Of a stretch of DNA of 64,000 nucleotides, positions 31,840 to 42,700 are shown in pieces. The stretch is taken from contig JAGKQI010000030.1 in the NCBI GenBank assembly GCA_018806915.1, positions 652,501-716,500 of the forward strand. The letters run 5' to 3'. Position numbers and translations under genes: made by a program. Each line of letters opens with the position of its first letter. Positions within the stretch are counted from its first letter, which is position 1. The notes under the pieces were generated by a model. The model did not search any database. It was not told the origin of the DNA and saw only the letters and a program-made list of their open reading frames with translations. This stretch comes from Phytophthora colocasiae. Its lineage: Eukaryota; Oomycota; Peronosporomycetes; Peronosporales; Peronosporaceae.

Positions 31840-32343
31840 AGCTCAGGTGTACACCACGGTACTCACGAGAAGGCTGCATTTCGAGAAGCCAAATAAATCA
31901 CCTGACACCTACGAGCGTTCTGAGAACCCAATCTCCATCTACCTCTGAAGTCACCGACGTATCGCTGCATCCATGGGAAGACAGTGTCCTGGCTAACCAA
32001 TTAGTTGTCTGCATTCGTGACGTAAACTCCGGAACCAGCTAAGTCCTCCAATCTTTTAACTTCTAAGATCATCTCACTTAACCATTGTTCACAACTTCTT
32101 CATCATTTTCACTGTTCCTAATCTCGTATCCCTCAGCATCTAATTCCCACAAATTCATTTCCACATTCACATTCACATTGCCGTCACATACAAACAATAA
32201 CATAGTCGATCACATGCCTCAATGCACGAATTCCAGAAATAATAAAAACAACCCTGAAAAACATGCATTCAGACCCCCATTCTCTGAAAATCAGACTCTG
32301 AAATCCTTCTGATATCAGGCTTCCAGATAGGTTTTCAGAGTCG
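31840..32343. other. convergent 3' spacer of copy G4
   Basis: This is non-coding sequence between the convergent ends of the antisense ORF (31839) and the chromodomain end of pol (32344). The same arrangement is seen at 48442-48826 and 59838-60250. Confidence 0.6.
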
Positions 32344-32600
32344 TTAGACTCTGGGGTGATCGTCCCCAGCTTGCATTGTCTGGAAACGAGCTGCACTCTG
32401 GTTGAACTCGTAAAGTAATGCGCCACAGTTCAACTTCGATAATGGTAACCACTCATTTTCGTCGTAACCTTTCCACTTAACGAGATATTCACGCAGGCGT
32501 TTAGACGTCCTGGTACGTTTACTCCAGCGAGTATTCAAAATCTTTTCCACTTCGTACTCGTCATTCTCAGTGTCAGGTTCCCAACTATCCTACCGCGCCC
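32344..32600 (-). pseudogene. chromodomain fragment of copy G4
   Basis: The frame VEKILDTRWSKRTRTSKRLR, then YLVKWKGYDENEWLPLSKL, is the C-terminal chromodomain of the Chronos-like integrase (compare 48217-48380). It ends with the same tail GDDHPRV before the stop at 32344. Upstream integrase sequence is missing in this orientation. Confidence 0.82.
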
Positions 32601-32604
32601 TAAA

Positions 32605-33290
32605 GTAAGAGAGTCACGGAAGATTTCGTCTTGGATTCCAGAGATGTGTTGTACCGCCTAAGTCGTGCTACTCGAGAACGACCCCGAGACAATGTTGATG
32701 AACTTAGACTGGTTGCTCCCAGAGATTTGCACTCGGACTTGCTGCATTATGCTCATGAAGACTATCAAGGCGGACATCAACGAATCAAGAGAACGTTTGA
32801 GAAGTTGTGTTCAGAGTTTTACTGGTTGGGAATGTACGCCAATGTGGAGAGATTTGTGAAGGAGTGTGTGGACTGTGCCAGCGGCAAGGGGCGACCCCCA
32901 AATCCTGGACCGTCACCTGGGAATATCGAGCCAGGTAGACCATTTGAAGCTGTGTCCATGGATTTTGTGACGCACATGCCGAAGTCAGCGCGTGGCAACA
33001 CGTTTCTCCTTCTTTTCCAAGATATGTTTTTAGGATGTGTGATGTGCAAGCCGATGAGTATCATTACGGCCCAAGAAGTAACAGAAGCCTATGAGGAACG
33101 CGTTTTCAGAAACTTCGGAGCCAGCTCTCGGATTCGCCATGACCAAGATCCTCGATTTATGAGTGAGGTGTTCAAGTGTTTCAGAGGACTCTTAGGAAGC
33201 AGACAACGTGCTACTCTGGGATACCGACCCCAAGCCAACGACCAACAGGAGCGGTCAGTGCAAACTGTGGTGCGCGATCAAGGCATATGA
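32605..33290 (+). pseudogene. integrase zinc finger and core of copy G4, inverted
   Basis: A 219-codon frame with the HHCC zinc finger (HYAHEDYQGGHQ...CVDC), the core aspartates in VSMDFVTH and IRHDQDPRF, and the glutamate region YRPQANDQQERSVQTV. It matches 46935-47590 of element P. It is on the plus strand although its neighbours from the same copy are on the minus strand, so it has been inverted within the element. Confidence 0.85.
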
Positions 33291-34558
33291 GCGAGGAGTT
33301 CCGTGCCTTCTCGCAAATACACACCTGGCTCCAAGCCCAATTCTTCGTTCGAGACCTTCATACATCGCTCGTACTCCACGCGTAATTTCTCCACAGGCGT
33401 TCCTGGTATTCCCTGGATAGGTATATCTCACGACTCGTCCATTAGGTCAAAATCATCTGCGCGTAACTCAGAAATCATAAAACCATTTGTGGGATACTCA
33501 AATTCCGGATCTAGGACACTGTCACCAGATCTAGCAGAAATGTCACCAGAGTCCTTGTGCGAAATGCGTTCCGAGAACATTTCCAGATCTCTGGCATCCA
33601 CACTTGTGTCCGAGTTGCTTATTTCTTCACTGTGACAATCATTCTCCGTCTGAGTGGAGGCATCCAGGGCAAAACGCACTCGCTTCGCGACTGGAGTCGA
33701 ATTTGCTTTCACAAACCGCAATCGGGCGTTGTCGAACTTTGCGCTGCAATATCTCCGTCGGCCATGGGTAATCTGGATGCTCCACACACGGAGGTTGTGG
33801 CATCAGAGCCTCCAGTTCCGCTTCTCGTTTCATACGCCTCTTGGTCTCTGGTGACGGAGTGCTCTCCAGAATCAGAACTTCCCAGTCGCGATATGCAGCG
33901 GAATCTGGCCACACAAAACGCCCATGTCTTGGAAAGAAACCAAATTCCACGATCCTTACGACATCAGAGAGCTCGTTAACCCAAGAGGTTTTGTCAGAAA
34001 TATTTACCACCCGAACTGCCACAGGCCATGAACGAACAGCTGAGTAACCCAGCCATCACAGCGTCTAGCCCACACGATTTCCAGTTGCGGGTTCGTTAGT
34101 CCGTAATCAATTCTGACAACGAACTCCTCACCTGGGCCCAGGAGAACGGCTTCGTTTGGCCTGGCGGACCTGTTACGAGCAATATGATCACCAGGTTCCC
34201 AATTACACATCATTACCACCACTTCGTCTGGTAACGTCACCAGACCTTCTCGCGCACTAATCCTCACTCCAGCAGCAAACATAAAACCCATTCCCAAAAG
34301 CACGTCAATTCCTTCACCGATATTCGCGACCCAAACATCCACAATATACACCACTCTTGGCCCAAATGTCAACTTGATCTCAGCGCTGGCACCGATATAT
34401 GTTGGAACACCACCCATTCCTGATACCTTGGTTTGCTTGTGCGACTTGAGTCTGAGTCCGAGCTTACGCGCAAAGTCATAATTCAGAATGTTTATAGTCA
34501 CACCGGTATCCAGGAGAATATTGGTCCGGTGATGATTTACAGCACCATGCACCATCAC
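33291..34558 (-). pseudogene. protease and pre-RT region of copy G4
   Basis: Frames 34558-34004, 34022-33639 and 33787-33428 correspond to P positions 43030-44280. The retropepsin box LLDTGVTINIL and the second loop VLLGMGFMFAAG are clear. Where P has a stop (43430), this copy reads through with ARPNEAVLL, which shows that the P stop is secondary. The region ends at 33291, where it is fused to the inverted integrase fragment. The RT domain is missing. Confidence 0.82.
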
Positions 34559-34559
34559 C

Positions 34560-35620
34560 GATCTCCCACATCACCCTTCAGAAACTTCATGAGTTCAACC
34601 AAATACGGGTCTTGGCCCTGATGAGACTTGATTCGCCGCCAACGTTCTGCCTGGAACTCTAAAGGTGCACGCTCGTCGCCGTCCTCAGGCGGATCGGCCT
34701 CACGTGGAGGTTTAGCATGAGTCACAGCAACAAGTACTCTGGCCGATCGAGGAAAGGGCGCAGATTCTGGGCCAGGAACTCCATCGGACTCTGGTGACGC
34801 ATATGGGATTCAGAGTCTGATACTTCTAGTTCTTGGTCTTCCACGTCAGGAACTGGACGAGGTTTCATCAGTTTTTCTTGGACTTTAGACACCAGTCGTA
34901 GATGGGTGAACTCATCAGCGTCTTGTACCTGCCACACTTCTCCAAGTGTCAGAGTCTTCGAGGTCAAGTAATCAGCTGCTTGGTTGAACTCGTGGTTCAC
35001 ATGTACCAGCTTCAGAATCTGGAATTTGGTTTTCAGATATTCAAACTCGGCCAACCTTCGTTGCATGTTAGGTTGATTACAATGGATCAATCCCGGAGCT
35101 TGTTGTATCGCGATACGTGAATCTCCAACAACCACCAGCTCCTGTATTCCATGTTCCAGCGCCATCATCAGACCGTAATTCAGGCCACAGTACTCTGAAT
35201 CGTTCATCCTTCAGCGAGAATCCTCTGGCTTCCAAAACATTACACCATGGGAGTTCCCAGAGTATACATCCACAACTCCCCAGACGAGTAGACGTTTTTG
35301 CGGTACCATCGAAACTCAGAACATGTCCTTGATAATCTGCTTCTAGCATTTCCACACTGATAGGAACAGGCGGCTTGACTCGCCCCTTGGCTGGAATCAG
35401 GTTTTCAGAGACCTCATTAAAATGTTCTCGGGGTGTAATGCCCGCGCCGAGTATGGCAGGGAGTCCGTCTTCATCGCGCTGGATCCGGCGAAATTACAGG
35501 TCCCAATGCGACAACTTCAGACCCCACTTCCACATTTCTACCATCGGTAGAGTTCGATGTCAACAACCACTTCAGCACAGAGTATCTGGTATACACCATA
35601 ATCACTGGACTTGACTCTAC
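34560..35620 (-). pseudogene. RNase H and second RNase H region of copy G4
   Basis: The Ty3-type RNase H tail (VIMVYTRYSVLKWLL) is followed by the second RNase H: LSFDGTAKTSTRLGSCGC (35320), SEYCGLNYGLMMALEHGI, VVVGDSRIAIQQA and HEFNQAADYLTSK. Frame breaks occur near 35480 and 35200. It stops at 35620, exactly where element P begins. The other half of the same gene is found at 54989-55418, so P inserted into this RNase H gene. Confidence 0.85.
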
Positions 35621-36124
35621 TGACACGTTGCTAATTACGATTTTTCGAGTGGATATGGACGTTACGCTGTGATGTGATTGGACGTACACTGGGTTGTGGG
35701 AGAAAGGGAGATGTGGGATGAGGTTATGTCCCGTGCGACAATAATGGATCTGTGGAAGATATATATATAAATATTAACCTTCACCTGTACTGCAAAGGGG
35801 CCCAAGAGATCAGAAGTGTTCCTCGGAAAAGTGCACAAACTCCGAGAGACAACAACACTCAGTCTGATCACCGGACTTTCCCCGACGATGAGTGCCTAAA
35901 GGTTGGCAGAAAGTCTCTCAGAAGAATGTATCTCTGAGAGACCTCATCCCGTTGCCGTCCTGTGTGACGATGATGGTTCAAGGAATACAGTTATACCCAC
36001 AAGATACCAAGTATCGCGCACCAGACGTAGCGCACCCCGCGCATATCCCAATTGGACTTCGTGCGTTGTAGCATACGTGCTCCGCACCCTAAAAACACTC
36101 ATGGATTTCTGGTATCACGCATGG

Positions 36125-36425
36125 AAACTCTGATATCACACCATGAAGTCTGACGCACATGAAGTCTGACGTACATGAGTCTGATGAACATGATTCTGGT
36201 AAACAAGTCTGATGTGTCCGGCTTATACAAGCAATATTCCAGACATTTACCAGCTTCCGATGAACAGACTCCGACGTACAAGACTCCGATGAACAGACCC
36301 AAGTGTCACGACTCTGGTATTTATGACTCTGATGTACATGATTCCGGAGTACATGGTTCCGATGAACATGTCTCCGACGCACATGATTCCAGACCCTGGT
36401 GAACAGGATACCAGACTCTGACACT
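36125..36425 (+). repeat. array of degenerate TCTGATGWACATG motifs in the LTR
   Basis: About fifteen to seventeen loosely spaced copies of a motif close to TCTGATGAACATG or TCCGACGTACA cover this stretch of the 5' LTR. The 3' LTR array (52131-52435) has fewer copies. The same core occurs in linker regions of the gag, pol and antisense ORFs. Confidence 0.7.
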
Positions 36426-36977
36426 CTGAAGTCCACCCCATACTGAAACCAAGTGTACCCAACACGACCTCACGCAATCAAGTGAAACGCAACCTGCTCA
36501 TCCCTGTAATGACATCATTAAGTGTCGACTCAACAAGATCTGCAGCATCGACTACCATAGTGAGCCCAAGTGAAGATTCCTGAGTTATACTGAGACCAAG
36601 TTTATATGAGAATATGGAAGACAGAAGACAGAGAGATACGAGATAGATAACCAGAGTTCAATTTGACCGGTACCCCCGAGTTCAAATTGCGTTATAACCC
36701 CAAGGTCGATTCTTCGGTTCTTTGGAAAGTGTAAGGCCACGACAAAGCTTTGAGTCGTGTGATCTCTCACCTATCAAGCCCCTTTAGGTGGAGATCAGCG
36801 TAACGCAGAGACCTGAGAGGACCCACCTATTCCATTTACTAGTTGGGTCGTTTGTTTTGTCTCTAGCGGTAGCCCATTTCATATTGTACGTTTGGACAGG
36901 TATTAGGAGCTAGACAGTCGCTCTCAAGACGCTCGGTAGACTGTTGTATAACTGATAGTGTATTGGTTTATTTTTCA

Positions 36978-36990
36978 CTCTATATATTAG
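36978..36990 (+). promoter_or_regulatory. TATA-like element in the LTR
   Basis: CACTCTATATATTAG lies about 530 bp before the end of the LTR and is kept in the 3' LTR (about 52981-52995). The variant Q LTR has CCCTCTATATCAG at the same place (about 53506). It is a plausible core promoter for the genomic RNA; the start site is not known. Confidence 0.4.
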
Positions 36991-37513
36991 AGGGTGGTGC
37001 GCGAAAGTTACGGGAATACCAGATAGACCAGGTGTCTGGTGAACATTTCCCTAGTTGACCTGGAGAACTAGCCCACTGCTCAAGGGCCAGGAAAGAATAA
37101 GAGCAGCTACATATTTGTATATCGGAACTCTATACTGCGGTTATCTCGGAAGTCTAACTACTTGCGGTTATCTCGGAAGTCTAACTACTGGACTTCCCAT
37201 TGTATTAATTTCTCTTTTGCCTTCAGAAATCTCTGGTGTACACAAGTGTTCACCGGAAAACGTTCGGCTCTCAAGCGCTCCTGTGAGGACCAGAAGGACA
37301 TACGACGGTCTACGCAAGGAACCCTCACTCTCACACAAACTCTCACGACCCCGGCGAGGGTCTCATTACCAAGACAACGAACCTACGAGGACAGCACAAG
37401 GTAACACACGCCCACCTTGCTGTGCGACTCTGGTATAACTACCGGTAGTCACACTTCCAGGTTCACTGTACGTCCCTGCACCGCGGTAAAAGTTGCACCG
37501 ACTTCGCGACAAC

Positions 37514-37538
37514 TGGTGCGCGTGCCCGGATTCGAACC
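37514..37538 (+). promoter_or_regulatory. tRNA primer binding site of element P
   Basis: TGGTGCGCGTGCCCGGATTC and the following GAACC are complementary to a tRNA 3' end: CCA, a 7-base acceptor strand, T-stem and the T-loop TTCGAAT. It starts two bases after the LTR. Complementarity of about 25 bases reaches into the T-arm. The tRNA species was not identified. Confidence 0.85.
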
Positions 37539-37602
37539 GAGGATATCACCGGATCTAAGAGAGTTTGAGAAGAGGGTTTCCTGTCAAGCGTCTATATTCA
37601 AG

Positions 37603-40446
37603 ATGGCTTCACATGGAACTACAAGAGGAGGACGTCGGGGACGCGGTGGTCGCAGTGTGGCGACACGTCAGTCGAAGCGTCTTCAAGGTCTTCCGCCTGA
37701 CGAACAACCCGACTTGGATGCTGTTCAGAAGGCGGCACATGAGAAGAGGAAGGCTGCGCGTGAAAAGGAAGCAGTCGAGGAAGTGAACGTCCCGGGACCG
37801 GCGGTCGAAGACCAGCCTGCTGCGGAGCCTCAAGCCCAGGAGACACCCGATGTGTCTGGCGAACAAGGTTTTGAGGAAGGTCCGTCCGAAGCTGAAGCTT
37901 CTGGTGACGAGGTGGCCACTGCCCGTGAGGGTGGTGATGAGGCGTCTGAGGGAGGCGCCGATGTGGTTGAGTCCCCGGAGGTCATTGACTTGTGTTCTGA
38001 GTCGACGGCTTCTGGGAAGTCCGTGGGGGAAGTGAAGACGGAACCTGGACTGGTTGATGAACGTGTCTCGAAGACTCCAAAGTCCGAAGACACTCCGATG
38101 TCCGATGACATGCCGATGAAGTCCGAAGATTCTCTGAAGACACCGTCTGATGAGTCTGGGAGGGCTGATTCGCTGGATGGAGAACGTGCCCTGAAGTACG
38201 TACGCCGTGAGTTCCGCCGCTGGAGGGACATGGACGCTGGAAGAATTGTTCCGCCGAACGTCGAATACGCCTGGCGAACAGCGAAGCCTGACGCAAATGT
38301 CTTTCAGAAGGCTGCGGCAGCGACGGGCGACTACATCAAGTGGCGGTGTTCTTCAGTATTTCCGGAAGACATGTGGATATCAGAGTTCTGCTTGAGGCGC
38401 CATAGTTTTGGCCGAATCCAAGACTTGTCGTACGTCGAGATCTCGATGAACGCCCTGACGGCACCTGAATGCGTCGCTGTCCTTCAGACGATGCTGTATG
38501 AAGCAGGATTTGCGTTCCAGAACCTGCTACCGAGGTGGTCTCAGACCCAAGCGTCTGCTATCTTCGAACCTCAAGTGCGCAGTGTGGCGACGGAGCTTCA
38601 GAGCCGACTTGCTGAAGAACTGGTTGAGTGGGCCACTGTGACCGCCAGGTCACAGGTTAATCGACTCCCAGAAGACACAAAAGCAGGTAACGAAGCACGT
38701 CAAGGCAAAGCTGATGGTATATTACGCGATGAGAGTGCTGACCTACAAGGACGACAGCTGATCATGAGACTCCGGGTGACCGGACTCAGAGTCACACATA
38801 GTTCCGACGGGTCCAGCAGTGGAGAACCGCCGCAGTCCAAGTGCCTGCAGCATGGTCCGCCGCGCCCACAAGTCTCGTCGACACCATCTGCGCTGTCGAC
38901 GCCGTCGCTGAGTTCACTGCCGGTATACGAGAGTCGCTCTGATAGCACTCGCTTGGAGTCTGGTGTACCAATGTCGGAAGATCGAGGCAGCTCTCTGACG
39001 ACTGATGCGCATGTGCCGAGTGTCATTGGGACCTCGCGTACGTCTGATGAGCACTCGTCGGGACTCCAGACCTCTCGTGGAAGTTCCACAGACTCGTCGC
39101 TCATGCCCATGAGTCGAGGGGCGTCTGCACATATGCCGTTGTCTGTCGGAGGTCTGGCGATGATCGCCCAAGGTGCTGAAGCCGGAGGAATACTCGCCGG
39201 AGAGTCTATGGGGATCCACGTGACACGAACACTGATGCCGGTGAAGTCGGAGCCTGAAGACTTCGAGATGTTGGAAGAGAAGCCGGAGTTTCCAGAAGTG
39301 AAGTCCGAGAGACAGTTGTCTACCAGAAATTCTGTGCAAAATTCTGTTCACCGGACGCCAGAAGCTCCATCATCGTCCGCCTCGAGTCGTGGGAGAAGTC
39401 ACCAGAGCAGACATCAGAGTCTGAAGAGCGAGGATCGCCAGAAAGTGTCTTCCAGACGCTTGAGTTCCGTTGCGTCAAGCCACACACGAAGTTCCCAGAG
39501 ATCAGGCCCAGCGCAGATCGAATTGAACGCTATGCGGCAGCAACAGGAATGGCAGCGTCGGATGGAACAGGAGCAGAAGGAATTTCTGGCCAGAGAACGT
39601 CTGGAATCCATGGGGCGTGAACGTCGACGTGAACAACGGGAACTTGACACGCGCCAGCAGATCCAGACACTTACCGACCGACTACTTGAGTCTGAGAGCG
39701 CCAGACCGGAAGCCCAGAGACGCGCGGATGACTTGGAAGAACGTCGGAGTCAAGCGTCAGAGTCCAAGCTCAAGTACCATTCGAAATCGTCTGAGAGACA
39801 GGTGTCCGACGAACAAGTTTCTGGTGAACAGTTTTCCGACGTACAGCGTCTGGAGACCGAGTTTGCAGATCGCTGGAAACAACGGGAAGCCGAGGCTGAA
39901 GCCGAACGTGCGCGTTGGGCAGACGAGCTGAAACGTGACTGGATTTCGCAAATGGAGACCTTACGACAGTGGGTGCACGACGTGGAATCGGAGCGCGACA
40001 GGGAGCGAGAAAGTTCCCAGAACATGCAGCGTTTCCAGGCCGCAGAATTGAGGAACCTTCGTGCAACATTGTCCCAAGTTCAAGGAGTCGCCCACCCTGA
40101 AGTAGCAACTTCAAGTCGGATCTCCGGTGAACATGACCCTAAACCGGCAACCGGACTTCTGGTGAACAGTCGGGATACGGAGGATTGCACACCGGGGGTT
40201 AGGGGATCAGAAGGAGTCGCCAGCAGGGGTAGGGTTACACCCATTAAAACGACGGAGGCCTTCCATACGCCTCTTCCCCTACGGAGATCGACCGAAACCA
40301 AGCGCGCAAGGGCTGGAAGGCATGGCGCGGCCACCGCGGCCGCTACGACGACCCAGACGGCTCAAGCGGCTCCCCTGACCGAGGTCAAGACTGAAGGAAG
40401 GCGCCCAGCGACTCCCAGGCGCGATGGACACCGGAAAACCGAGTGA
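37603..40446 (+). CDS. Gag N-terminal region of element P, very long
   Basis: The first ATG is at 37603 in CAAGATGGC context; the frame is open from inside the LTR (37417). 948 codons follow. An Arg/Gly-rich start (RGGRRGRGG) leads into an acidic low-complexity region with many SDE and PKSE-type repeats. A globular segment (about residues 190-360; RREFRRWRDMDAGRIVPP, WISEFCLRRHSFGRIQDLSY), a Ser-rich region and a long charged coiled coil (about residues 640-850) follow. The frame ends at 40446, where the next Gag segment is open in another frame. The N-terminal extension has no known domain. Confidence 0.7.
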   Translation: MASHGTTRGGRRGRGGRSVATRQSKRLQGLPPDEQPDLDAVQKAAHEKRKAAREKEAVEEVNVPGPAVEDQPAAEPQAQETPDVSGEQGFEEGPSEAEASGDEVATAREGGDEASEGGADVVESPEVIDLCSESTASGKSVGEVKTEPGLVDERVSKTPKSEDTPMSDDMPMKSEDSLKTPSDESGRADSLDGERALKYVRREFRRWRDMDAGRIVPPNVEYAWRTAKPDANVFQKAAAATGDYIKWRCSSVFPEDMWISEFCLRRHSFGRIQDLSYVEISMNALTAPECVAVLQTMLYEAGFAFQNLLPRWSQTQASAIFEPQVRSVATELQSRLAEELVEWATVTARSQVNRLPEDTKAGNEARQGKADGILRDESADLQGRQLIMRLRVTGLRVTHSSDGSSSGEPPQSKCLQHGPPRPQVSSTPSALSTPSLSSLPVYESRSDSTRLESGVPMSEDRGSSLTTDAHVPSVIGTSRTSDEHSSGLQTSRGSSTDSSLMPMSRGASAHMPLSVGGLAMIAQGAEAGGILAGESMGIHVTRTLMPVKSEPEDFEMLEEKPEFPEVKSERQLSTRNSVQNSVHRTPEAPSSSASSRGRSHQSRHQSLKSEDRQKVSSRRLSSVASSHTRSSQRSGPAQIELNAMRQQQEWQRRMEQEQKEFLARERLESMGRERRREQRELDTRQQIQTLTDRLLESESARPEAQRRADDLEERRSQASESKLKYHSKSSERQVSDEQVSGEQFSDVQRLETEFADRWKQREAEAEAERARWADELKRDWISQMETLRQWVHDVESERDRERESSQNMQRFQAAELRNLRATLSQVQGVAHPEVATSSRISGEHDPKPATGLLVNSRDTEDCTPGVRGSEGVASRGRVTPIKTTEAFHTPLPLRRSTETKRARAGRHGAATAAATTTQTAQAAPLTEVKTEGRRPATPRRDGHRKTE

Positions 40447-40708
40447 AAGACGCTCCGAAGATGGTCGGGACGCTCCTCGAAGGCCTGGAAGACGCAGGAA
40501 TGACCCAGACCCGGGTGGAAGCTCCAGTGACTCAAGCTCGGACTCCAGTAATTCGTCGTCTGATGACTTGGATCCTCCGGAGATTGTCAACCTGACTTCT
40601 GCATCCCAGGGACAAGCTGGAGCGACTTTGCTGACTATGAGGCCCTTCATAAACTCAAGTATCATCGGAGAATTTGATCCCCGAGCGACATTGAGAGAAC
40701 GTGTTCAC

Positions 40709-41580
40709 CAGAGGTCGCAAGCTGGAAATTTCGGATGCCCGTGCCCGTCTGTACGATTCTCAGCAGACTTTCGGACGTCCATGACCGCCCGAGATTCTCG
40801 TTCGGATATCCGCAACCGCCCGAGAAAAAATACGGATGATTGTAGTTTAAACCGCGCAGTATAGCTCATTCAGCATTATATTTTTATTAGTCTGTCACTA
40901 GTTTGAACAAGCCACTAGAACATCGTCTAGAATATACTGGTTGAGCGTAGTTCGTTTTTTACCAAACACATTTCCAGTTCCCTTCTTACTCTGAAAAGCA
41001 AACATTCGATAGCATCCTCTACACGCAACGAAAGTCGTCTCCATAGCCTCAAACCGAGCCCCTGAATTCTTCTCCACAACGTAGGAAAAGAAATCCCAAC
41101 ACTTAGACCTAGTGCTAGATGAATCTGCCAGCAACGACAACACCAGTTATTTATTTTGCGACGTCAACTCGCGTGTGATCGCCTCTTTAATCGCAGTCAA
41201 TGATGTGAGAGCACGAATGGAGTGTAGTTGCTGAGATTGATAAGGCAACGACGTCTCGTCGGACGGACTGGAATTTGTAGTGCTTGCGCCGCCATCAGTT
41301 CGTGAAGAACGATGTGTGCACATTACGAAGGAGTCCATGACCGTACGACGGCAGCGAGGGTAGTGAAACCCACGAGTGAAAGACGGCAGCGGGGGGGGGG
41401 TTTCGAATGCCAATAGAAAACGCCCAAAGTATTCGGACGTCTGTGACTGTCCGTTGATTTATTTCGGATGTCTGCAACCGCCCAAAGTATTTTGGATCAT
41501 CCGTTCGGATATCCGTGGATACCCGCGGTCGCGGGTACACGGTTAAAAAAGCGGTCTCGGGTAACTGTTTGCGACCTCTG
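40709..41580 (-). mobile_element. 872-bp hAT element in gag (8-bp duplication)
   Basis: It starts CAGAGGTCGCAA and ends with its complement TTGCGACCTCTG, flanked by GTGTTCAC on both sides (40701-40708 and 41581-41588). The 8-bp duplication and CAG...CTG termini are typical of hAT. Removing it restores the gag frame. The subterminal regions contain several CGGATATCCG- or CGCCC-type words. Only an N-terminal BED-like segment is coded, so it is non-autonomous. Confidence 0.88.
40898..41335 (-). pseudogene. BED-finger-like N-terminus of a hAT transposase
   Basis: Two minus-strand frames follow each other. 41335-41147 starts at MDSFVMCTHRS and ends in EAITRELTSQNK. 41143-40898 has WDFFSYV, CRGCYRM and FGKKRTTLNQYI, the spacing of a BED zinc finger (aromatic residues, CxxC, later polar residues). 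The dimerisation and catalytic regions are absent. It would bind the subterminal repeats of the element. Confidence 0.55.
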
Positions 41581-42700
41581 GTGTTCACTGGTGGGAGCGC
41601 TTCGTGAACATGACATCTCAGGGAGCATGGACGAACAAGACCCGCATTCAAGAGCTCAAGCTGAAGCTCCCGGTGTCTGCCATAGATTGGTTCAACCAGC
41701 TCCCGAAGAGTGTTTCCCGTGACTGGAAGGAATTGTCATCGGAGTTCCGCAGGCGCTATTGCAAGGCCCGGTCCTCATACTCCGAGAGATACTTCATGAT
41801 GGAGATGAAGAGTTCCGAGACTCCGTTGGACTTCTTCTACCGCCTGAACTCGGCCGCCGGAAAAGCCGAGGTGGACTTCAGAAAGTCCTCCAGACGCCTG
41901 GAGAAACACGTTCTGAGGTACATCACCAAGCTGAAGGACGAGCGTCTGAAGATCGCGTTACAAGGCCGGAAGTTCAGGAGTATCTCGGACTTGGAATATG
42001 CTCTGCAACAGCACGAAGATGTCTGGCGAACTGCTGATCAAGATACTACGACCACCAGACATCGGGACTTCCGAGCGGACAATCTTCCACGCGGACAGTT
42101 TAAACCAAAGCGTATGGGGAAGACTGACGTCGCCCGAGAAGCAGACCCGGATGCCTCTGACGATGTCGATGCGGATACCAGAACTCAAGAGAAGGATACC
42201 AGAGCTTCGTCGTCAGAGCACGATCGCGAGATGTCTGGTGTACAATCTTCGTCTGGTATACAAGCTGCCTCTCAGGCGCCTGGTGGTGCTGACTGGACTC
42301 AGACTCTGACAAACGAAGTCTACCGAGTCATGGACAATATGGGATGGCGACCGCCGCCCCAGTCTCCCCGAGGATCATCAGGTCAAGATTTCCAGCATAC
42401 ACGTCGTGATAACCCTGATTACTGGAACAAGTTCTGCGAGAAGTGTCGCCGCTCGGGTCATTCAGAAGAGAACTGCTGGAGAGACATCGTCTGTGATCGG
42501 TGTCAGGAGAAAGGTCACCCGAGCAGAATGTGCCGAGTACTGCCGTGTGAGGTTTGCGGAAAGGTGCACTCTGGGAGACCATGCGAAGACATCAAGACCC
42601 TGGAATCCCTCAAGAAACTAGCCCGTCAAGGTACACTGAAGGACCTGCCGGATCACCTGCTGGAGAAACTCCTGGGTGACGAGGCTGACTCTGGTAAACA

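Larger units (their letters stand above)
35621..37511 (+). repeat. 5' LTR of element P (1891 bp)
   Basis: TGACACG start and CGACA end. It is preceded by CTAC and followed by two bases and the PBS. Compared with the 3' copy it has an extra 27-bp tandem duplication (about 37156-37182) and about 30 bp more in the motif array at 36260-36300. Confidence 0.92.

Noticed and set aside
36089..36477. ORFs in the LTR motif array
   Set aside because: They arise from the tandem motif lacking stops in some frames and change between the two LTRs.
37514..37538. tRNA gene suggested by a T-arm-like GGATTCGAACC
   Set aside because: Only the complement of a tRNA 3' end is present, directly after the LTR; no D-arm, anticodon or acceptor 5' strand. 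It is a primer binding site.
37609..39350. Several antisense ORFs over the gag region (for example 37830-38231 and 38700-39110, minus strand)
   Set aside because: Ser/Arg-rich shadow frames of biased gag codons; no conserved motif and no counterpart in other copies.
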